From Acholeplasmataceae bacterium UBA6235 (lineage in GTDB: Bacteria > Bacillota_I > Bacilli_A > Acholeplasmatales > UBA5453), in NCBI GenBank assembly GCA_002441525.1, contig DJWH01000067.1, forward strand, positions 1-11,434: a stretch of 11,434 nt of DNA, read 5' to 3'. The notes beneath the pieces were generated by a model, which saw only the letters and a list, made by a program, of their open reading frames with translations, did not search any database and was not told where the DNA came from. Numbering within the stretch: the stretch's first letter is position 1; every line of letters begins with the position of its first letter. Position numbers and translations under genes: made by a program. This document shows positions 6,550 to 11,434 of the stretch, in pieces.

Positions 6550-9500
6550 ATGCATGACACTAACGCTTTAATCCAACTCATCAAAAAAGTCATCGAGAAC
6601 AAAGTAGATTCCCAACAATTTACCAAATTATTGAAGGATTTTTTGAATTGCGAAACACTCTTTTTCTATGGTATACGTTATGGAAAACCATTTTTGTATC
6701 CAGATGATTCAGTAAAAAAGACTGCCATCGATCTGGCAATAAAATCTGGGTTAACACAGGTGAATGGGCTAACGATCATACCGATTGCAGATCAAAGTTA
6801 TATCCTAACCGATACACCTTTAGCATTCACTGAAATCGAATGCATATTGATTGAAACCGCTTGGAAAGCCATCAGTTATCGTCAATATATCCAGTTTTTA
6901 TCGCTGGTTTTGGATCATTCACCAGACTTGATTGCGTATAAAGACCGCAATCAAATCTATCGTTATGCAAATAAAAAAGCCAATGATAAATGGCCTCATT
7001 TGGATACACTGATTCACAAACATGTCAGTGAAGTCTACCCTCCATATGAAGTCGATCGAATCACTGAGATGGATAATTTTGTCTATGAGAAAAAAGCACC
7101 TCACACGTCCATCATTGAAATTTTATCTGAAAATGGGTATCTTACGGTTGAAAGTACGCGGGTACCGGTTTATGATGAGGGACAAATCGAAGGTATTTTA
7201 ACGATCAATAAAAATATCACGGACATTAAACGGATTGAAAAGGAACTCAAACGCAGTTATGATTTCCAAGATATTTTGATTCAAATTGCTTCGGTATTCA
7301 TCAATGTGCCTGTCGAACAATCGAATGAAGCGATATCCAAAGGCCTTGGAATGGTCGGAAAACACATCCAAGCAGACCGGGTTTATGTATTTGATTATGA
7401 TTTCGACAAAGGCATTACCAATAATACCCATGAGTATTGTAATGATGATATTGAACCGATGATTGACTTCTTACAAAATCAACCCATCGAGATGATTGAT
7501 GCCTTTTGGATGGAAAAACACAAATTGCATGAGAGTGTCTATATTCCTGATATTGAAGCGATGAACCATGATTCTGAACTTTATAAAGTATTGTCGATGC
7601 AGGACATCAAATCCTTGTTAACCATTCCGCTTTATAATGAGAATCAATTGTATGGCTTTGTTGGATTTGATGCTGTAAAAGATTATGCCAAATGGACTGA
7701 TGATGAACAAAAACTATTAAAGGTACTGGCTGAACTCATCGTCAACCTTAAAGTCAAACAAGCTCAACAACAACTCCTCATCCAAGAAAAACAAAACGCA
7801 TTGAAAGCCTCCGAAGCGAAGGGCGAATTTTTGGCCAACATGAGTCATGAAATTCGTACCCCACTCTCTGGTATTTCAAACGCTTTATACCTATTAAAAA
7901 ACACTGAACTGACCCCTGAACAAACCGATTATCTCGACATCGCGAAGTCATCGATTGAAAGTTTATCTAGAATCGTCAATAATATATTGGATTTGTCGAA
8001 GATTGAAGCGGGCAAACTCGAACTCGAAATGAGTTCATTTGACTTAGAAAATGAACTTTATCAAATCATTAAGATGCAAGAGTATGTGGCCATTGAAAAG
8101 GGCTTAACTATCGAATTTGATTATGATTATAGTATTGTGGATGAAATCATCACCGATCGAACTCGTTTTAGACAAATTATATTAAACCTCATTTCGAATG
8201 CCATCAAATATACCGACCAAGGTAAGGTTACGGTGCGAATTCGAAAAGTATCAGATACAACGCAATCGATGTCTATTCAATTTGATGTCATTGACTCAGG
8301 CATCGGTATCCCTAGAAAATTGCTATCCAAAGTTACTGATCCATTTTTTCAGATTGATTCATCCATTACTAAAAAATACCCAGGCACTGGACTAGGGCTA
8401 CCCATCGTGAAACGGCTCTTAGGCTTATTTAATAGCCAACTCATGATTGAATCAGAATTGGGACACGGGTCGAAATTCAGCTTCACAATGACCTTTTCGA
8501 TTGGTGTGAATAACCCCTATAAACGATTGACAGGTCTTAAAGATAAACGCTTATTGATCATCGAAGCCAAAGCCGAACACGCTTTATTGGCTCAAAAGTT
8601 CTTTCAAACATTGTCTGACGTGGTCGATATCCAATCGAATCCTATTGAAACAGGAGAGCGATATGATTTTTTGATGATACAGCGCAACACGGATGATATC
8701 GATCGTCAGCACGTGGATTACTACCGTAGTATTTATGGGACACCTGATTCTAAAGTCGTTTTGTGTAGCGGTGAATCGGTCACGCACGCACCGAAAGAAC
8801 TCCAAGAAAAATCGCTGGACTACGTGTTATCGATGCCGACCACACGTGAACGTGTCCATCAGTTACTCACCAACTCAGGAAAACAAAAATCTGTATCCAA
8901 TCCACATCAAACAGCGTTTTTCAAGCATAAGAAAGTTTTGGTCGTGGATGACAATAAAGTCAACCGTCAAGCGATGCAAATCATTTTATCCAAATCGGGT
9001 TTAGAAGTCATTCTGGCATCATCAGGTCTAGAAGCCATTGAACGCGTTCAATTGACGCACATCGATATCATATTAATGGACATTCAAATGCCAGAAATGG
9101 ATGGTTATGAAACCGCGAAAAAAATCCGGGCTTTGGGCTCCAAATACCAAAAAATGCCCATCATTGCTGTAACGGCCAACGCAACAGAATCCGCCAATGA
9201 AAAAGCATTATTATCGGGGATTAATCGTTCTATTACCAAACCATTCAAACCAGAAAACTTACTAGAGATGATTAAAACGGTGATGGATGAAACACTTCAA
9301 AAAGCAACTGAGGAACCTTTATTACAAAATTTAAATAGAGAAGCCTTATTTAAAGCCTATGATAGCGATGCATCTCTCATCTACGAAATCTTGAAAACAT
9401 TCACTGAAGACTATCATGAACAAGTTAAGAAACTAGAAGATGCACTAGAATTGAAAGATTATGATGCCATTGAAAAGTCAGCCCATTACTTAAAAGGATC

Positions 9501-9666
9501 GACCAATTATATTTTTGCAGAAAAATCTGCCCTTAGTTGTCAAGAAGTCATGAGATTGGTTCGTCAAGGTTCTTATGATATGGTAGAAGCGGCAGTCAAA
9601 ACGCTAATAATCGAATTGAAACAAGTGTATGATGAAATGATTGAACACGATTATTATCGCAATTAA
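6550..9666 (+). CDS. Soluble hybrid sensor histidine kinase (PAS-GAF-HisKA-HATPase-pseudoREC-REC-HPt)
   Basis: A 1038-residue BarA-like hybrid kinase with no membrane segment, so it should sense a cytoplasmic signal. Domains: residues 1-112 unassigned, possibly a degenerate GAF; PAS about 114-224; GAF about 240-398; a short coiled linker; HisKA with H433 in SHEIRTPL; HATPase with N550 (SNAIKY), DSGIGIP from D582 and GTGLGLP at 612-618. A receiver-like domain at about 665-775 has lost its chemistry: E672-A replaces the acidic pair and Q711 stands at the phospho-acceptor position. A true receiver follows (D800-D801, acceptor D844, T875, K897), then an HPt domain with H979 in AHYLKGS. Predicted phosphate route is H433 to D844 to H979, then out to a separate regulator, most simply the one encoded next. 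The signal is unknown. The gene has its own promoter and no clear terminator after it. Confidence 0.93.
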   Translation: MHDTNALIQLIKKVIENKVDSQQFTKLLKDFLNCETLFFYGIRYGKPFLYPDDSVKKTAIDLAIKSGLTQVNGLTIIPIADQSYILTDTPLAFTEIECILIETAWKAISYRQYIQFLSLVLDHSPDLIAYKDRNQIYRYANKKANDKWPHLDTLIHKHVSEVYPPYEVDRITEMDNFVYEKKAPHTSIIEILSENGYLTVESTRVPVYDEGQIEGILTINKNITDIKRIEKELKRSYDFQDILIQIASVFINVPVEQSNEAISKGLGMVGKHIQADRVYVFDYDFDKGITNNTHEYCNDDIEPMIDFLQNQPIEMIDAFWMEKHKLHESVYIPDIEAMNHDSELYKVLSMQDIKSLLTIPLYNENQLYGFVGFDAVKDYAKWTDDEQKLLKVLAELIVNLKVKQAQQQLLIQEKQNALKASEAKGEFLANMSHEIRTPLSGISNALYLLKNTELTPEQTDYLDIAKSSIESLSRIVNNILDLSKIEAGKLELEMSSFDLENELYQIIKMQEYVAIEKGLTIEFDYDYSIVDEIITDRTRFRQIILNLISNAIKYTDQGKVTVRIRKVSDTTQSMSIQFDVIDSGIGIPRKLLSKVTDPFFQIDSSITKKYPGTGLGLPIVKRLLGLFNSQLMIESELGHGSKFSFTMTFSIGVNNPYKRLTGLKDKRLLIIEAKAEHALLAQKFFQTLSDVVDIQSNPIETGERYDFLMIQRNTDDIDRQHVDYYRSIYGTPDSKVVLCSGESVTHAPKELQEKSLDYVLSMPTTRERVHQLLTNSGKQKSVSNPHQTAFFKHKKVLVVDDNKVNRQAMQIILSKSGLEVILASSGLEAIERVQLTHIDIILMDIQMPEMDGYETAKKIRALGSKYQKMPIIAVTANATESANEKALLSGINRSITKPFKPENLLEMIKTVMDETLQKATEEPLLQNLNREALFKAYDSDASLIYEILKTFTEDYHEQVKKLEDALELKDYDAIEKSAHYLKGSTNYIFAEKSALSCQEVMRLVRQGSYDMVEAAVKTLIIELKQVYDEMIEHDYYRN

Positions 9667-9676
9667 CCCTCATTTA

Positions 9677-9693
9677 TTACAAATATGTTACAT
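9677..9693 (+). promoter_or_regulatory. Tandem TTACA(A/T) repeat upstream of the response regulator gene
   Basis: TTACAA at 9677-9682 and TTACAT at 9688-9693 are separated by 5 bp, the same 11-bp period as the pair at 6459-6475. It ends 13 bp before the predicted -35, a place suited to activation by an OmpR-family regulator. It suggests autoregulation; the binding protein is inferred. Confidence 0.55.
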
Positions 9694-9706
9694 TTAGGTA
9701 GCTTTC

Positions 9707-9735
9707 ATGACACATTTCTGTAATTGTGATATGAT
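9707..9735 (+). promoter_or_regulatory. Predicted response regulator promoter
   Basis: ATGACA at 9707-9712 (one mismatch to TTGACA), a 17-bp spacer and TATGAT at 9730-9735 with TGA at 9727-9729 form a strong extended -10 promoter. Transcription should start near 9742. AGGAGGG at 9750-9756 then lies 5 nt before the ATG. Confidence 0.75.
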
Positions 9736-9761
9736 TAAAAGTAAGAATTAGGAGGGATTGC

Positions 9762-10445
9762 ATGAACGGTCAAATTTTATTGGTTGAAGACAACAAAACG
9801 GTTCATAAGATTTTATTAGAAGCATTGAAGAAAGAAAATTTTCAAGTCTTATCTGCTTTTGATGGGGCTCAAGCAATGTTCCATTTTGAAAAATCCAATA
9901 TCGATTTGGTTGTATTGGATTTGATTTTACCTGATATTGAAGGCAAGCATATCATTGAAGCGATTCGTAAGACCGCCAACACCCCTATTTTAGTCATATC
10001 AGCCAAGAACGCCGATACCGATAAAGCAGAAATGCTCACGATTGGTGCCGATGATTATTTAGCAAAACCATTTTCAATGATTGAATTTGTGGCGAGAATC
10101 CATGCAGCCATCCGTCGCTATCGCATGACCCATCACGATCACAAACAGGTGAAAACCATTGGTGATTTGGAATTCCATTTATATAACTATATGTTTTATA
10201 ACCATGGATTAGAAATCCCACTCACCAAGAAAGAAGCTCAAATCCTGGAATTATTCTTCAATAATCCAAATAAAATTATCACCAAGAAAATGCTGTATGA
10301 AGCGGTTTGGAATGAACCTTATTATGACGATGAAAATGTCATTAACGTTCACATGAAGCGCATTCGAAACAAAATCGAAAAGGATTCAACCAACCCTGAA
10401 ATCATTACCACAGTATGGGGTATTGGTTATCAATTTAAAGAATAA
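9762..10445 (+). CDS. OmpR-family response regulator
   Basis: A 227-residue DNA-binding regulator. The receiver domain covers about residues 3-118 with the acidic pair E9-D10, acceptor D53 in VVLDLILPD, S80 as the switch residue and K102 in LAKPF. The C-terminal winged helix-turn-helix covers about 130-226, with LTKKEAQIL and the conserved ...NVHMKRIRNKI and GIGYQFKE segments. It would be phosphorylated at D53, most simply from H979 of the HPt domain of the preceding hybrid kinase, and then bind direct repeats as a dimer. The start at ATG 9762 is well supported by AGGAGGG at 9750-9756. It is separated from the kinase by 95 nt carrying its own promoter and a repeat pair that it may itself bind. 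The target genes beyond this locus are unknown; the ABC exporter downstream is a candidate by position only. Confidence 0.94.
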   Translation: MNGQILLVEDNKTVHKILLEALKKENFQVLSAFDGAQAMFHFEKSNIDLVVLDLILPDIEGKHIIEAIRKTANTPILVISAKNADTDKAEMLTIGADDYLAKPFSMIEFVARIHAAIRRYRMTHHDHKQVKTIGDLEFHLYNYMFYNHGLEIPLTKKEAQILELFFNNPNKIITKKMLYEAVWNEPYYDDENVINVHMKRIRNKIEKDSTNPEIITTVWGIGYQFKE

Positions 10446-10454
10446 AGCAGTGCT

Positions 10455-10483
10455 AAAACCGTTCAGAGATGAATGGTTTTTTT
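10455..10483 (+). terminator. Terminator of the response regulator gene
   Basis: AAAACCGTTC at 10455-10464 pairs with GAATGGTTTT at 10471-10480 (10 bp, one G-U pair) around the loop AGAGAT, and the T run continues to 10483. It begins 9 bases after the stop and separates the regulator from the ABC gene. Confidence 0.85.
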
Positions 10484-10495
10484 AATCATTTTATG

Positions 10496-10508
10496 TGAAA
10501 AATTTTCA
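10496..10508. repeat. 13-bp palindrome upstream of the ABC transporter promoter
   Basis: TGAAAA and TTTTCA are perfect inverted arms around a single A. The palindrome ends 11 bp before the predicted -35 at 10520, so it may be an operator. Its AT-rich makeup means chance is possible. Confidence 0.4.
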
Positions 10509-10519
10509 TGGTATTAGGC

Positions 10520-10548
10520 TTTAAATTTACTTAGATAAAGCGTATAAT
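10520..10548 (+). promoter_or_regulatory. Predicted ABC transporter promoter
   Basis: TATAAT at 10543-10548 lies 17 bp after TTTAAA (10520-10525), a weak -35. Transcription would start near 10555, leaving a leader of about 25 nt before ATG 10581. No TTACAT pair like those at 6459 and 9677 is present. Confidence 0.65.
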
Positions 10549-10580
10549 CATAGTGACTACAGTCAGAGGATACATTTATT

Positions 10581-11434
10581 ATGAAAAAAATCATTAAACA
10601 CTTAAGCTGGTTTATCCAAGCTGAATGGAAACAATATACCATCATGTTCATCCTATTGGTTGGGATATCAATCATCGCTTTAGCACCTGCAAAAGTGCTT
10701 GGTGAAGCGATTGACGTGATTGTCTCTTCTCGATTAACAAAAGAGAGTCTGTATTATCTTGCGGGCTTATTATTACTCATTCCATTGACCAGATATGGCA
10801 TGTCTTTTGTCTATAACTATATGGTAACCAAGGAAGCTCAAAAATTAGCGTACCAACTCCGTCAGAAATACTTGAAACACTTATTCAATATGGACTCTAA
10901 ATTCTATGAAATGTTTGAAAAAGGAGATTTGATTTCAAGGGTTACGAGTGATTTAGACGCCATCACACAAGCGGCCACCTCTTTGTTGGAAGGTATCATT
11001 TTTAATGTGGGGTTAATCTTATTCGCAATCCTCGTGATGGGCACGACCATCAGTTGGAAATTGACCCTCATATCCATCACCATCATGCCGATTGGTATCA
11101 CGATTTTAAACATTGTCAGAAGCAAAAAACGTAAATACATTAAAATCCACCGTGAAATCTATGCAGATATGACTGAAAAAGTACTCGAAAGCGTGGAAGG
11201 ACAAAAAACCATCCGTGCCTATGTTCAAGAAGAGAATGACTTAAAACGTCAAAATGAAGCCATTCATAAAGATATTGAGTCTTGGCGCTATATTGTAAAA
11301 TACGAAAACTGGTTTACACCCATGTTTGAAGTTATCTATGGTATCGCCTACATTTTAGCGTTCAGTTTTGGGACATTTTACATCATCCAACAAGAAATAA
11401 CCTTAGGCGGATTGATTACATTTGTCGCCTATAT
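10581..11434 (+). CDS. ABC exporter, membrane-domain part, 3'-truncated by the window
   Basis: The frame is open from ATG 10581 to the right edge (284 complete codons). It begins MKKIIKHLSWFIQAEWK and is the transmembrane domain of a type IV (MsbA/LmrA-like) ABC exporter. Hydrophobic segments lie at about residues 20-37, 60-80, 138-155 and 158-176, with another near 252-272. Family signatures are GDLISRVTSDLDAI at about 115-128, SVEGQKTIRAYVQEE at about 207-221 and the ITLGGLITFVAY segment near the edge. The nucleotide-binding domain with Walker motifs would follow outside the window. It resembles half-transporters of the B. subtilis YheI/YheH (BmrC/BmrD) type, often found as gene pairs, so a partner gene may follow; substrate cannot be inferred. 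AGAGGA at 10565-10570 is the ribosome site, 10 nt before the ATG. Confidence 0.9.
   Translation, partial: MKKIIKHLSWFIQAEWKQYTIMFILLVGISIIALAPAKVLGEAIDVIVSSRLTKESLYYLAGLLLLIPLTRYGMSFVYNYMVTKEAQKLAYQLRQKYLKHLFNMDSKFYEMFEKGDLISRVTSDLDAITQAATSLLEGIIFNVGLILFAILVMGTTISWKLTLISITIMPIGITILNIVRSKKRKYIKIHREIYADMTEKVLESVEGQKTIRAYVQEENDLKRQNEAIHKDIESWRYIVKYENWFTPMFEVIYGIAYILAFSFGTFYIIQQEITLGGLITFVAY

Noticed and set aside
6484..9745. AAAAGTAAG found at 6484-6492 and 9737-9745 as a second shared element
   Set aside because: It sits upstream of the -10 in one case and downstream in the other, so there is no consistent position; probably chance in AT-rich DNA.
9667..9761. Possible terminator between kinase and regulator
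   Set aside because: The only hairpin (around 9681-9695) is short, mismatched and has no T run; read-through from the kinase promoter is likely.
10484..10580. Search for a third TTACAT pair before the ABC gene
   Set aside because: Only unrelated TTTAC and TACATT fragments are present, without an 11-bp partner.
10904..11140. Reverse-strand open frame and similar ones elsewhere on the minus strand
   Set aside because: All lie opposite strong + strand genes, lack ribosome sites and have no recognisable domain.

Overview
The window reads as chromosomal DNA from a low-GC Gram-positive lineage close to the Mollicutes, most like Acholeplasma or a related Acholeplasmatales/Izemoplasma-type bacterium. 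The signs are AT-rich, densely packed genes almost all on the + strand, Bacillus-like promoters (TATAAT with TG extensions) and strong Shine-Dalgarno sites. UGA is a stop codon (ymfH, ssb, thyA and folA all end in TGA) and Trp is TGG, so this is not a UGA=Trp mycoplasma. The genus is inferred; no rRNA is present.

Layout. (1) 1-2315: a tail-to-head pair of M16-family peptidase-like genes (ymfF, cut by the left edge, and ymfH), with a terminator at 2344-2372. (2) 2442-2837: a short single-gene unit for a small single-stranded DNA-binding protein, with its own promoter and a terminator built into its last codons. (3) 2852-6457: an operon pepV-thyA-folA-plsC with 1-, 4- and 4-nt gene overlaps, a textbook extended -10 promoter in front and a perfect 9-bp terminator whose left arm and loop lie inside the plsC coding end. 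(4) 6459-10483: a large soluble hybrid histidine kinase (PAS-GAF-HisKA-HATPase-pseudoreceiver-receiver-HPt), then an OmpR-family response regulator under a separate promoter. (5) 10520-11434: the start of an ABC exporter gene cut by the right edge.

How the genes work together. ThyA converts dUMP to dTMP and makes dihydrofolate, which FolA reduces again, so their coupling is metabolically direct. PepV supplies amino acids from dipeptides and PlsC makes phosphatidic acid; their place in the operon suggests shared growth control. The kinase and regulator together hold every step of a His-Asp-His-Asp phosphorelay.

The most interesting signal is regulatory. The kinase and regulator promoters each carry a tandem TTACAT-type hexamer repeat with an exact 11-bp period, and the distances to the two -10 boxes differ by exactly 11 bp, one helical turn. 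That is what one OmpR-family dimer binding both promoters on the same DNA face would leave. Other points: a dihydrofolate reductase with Asp where Arg44 normally contacts NADPH, an SSB without the usual acidic tip, and two genes whose final codons double as terminator stems. No CRISPR array, insertion sequence, tRNA or rRNA was seen. No stretch above 300 bases lacks a gene.
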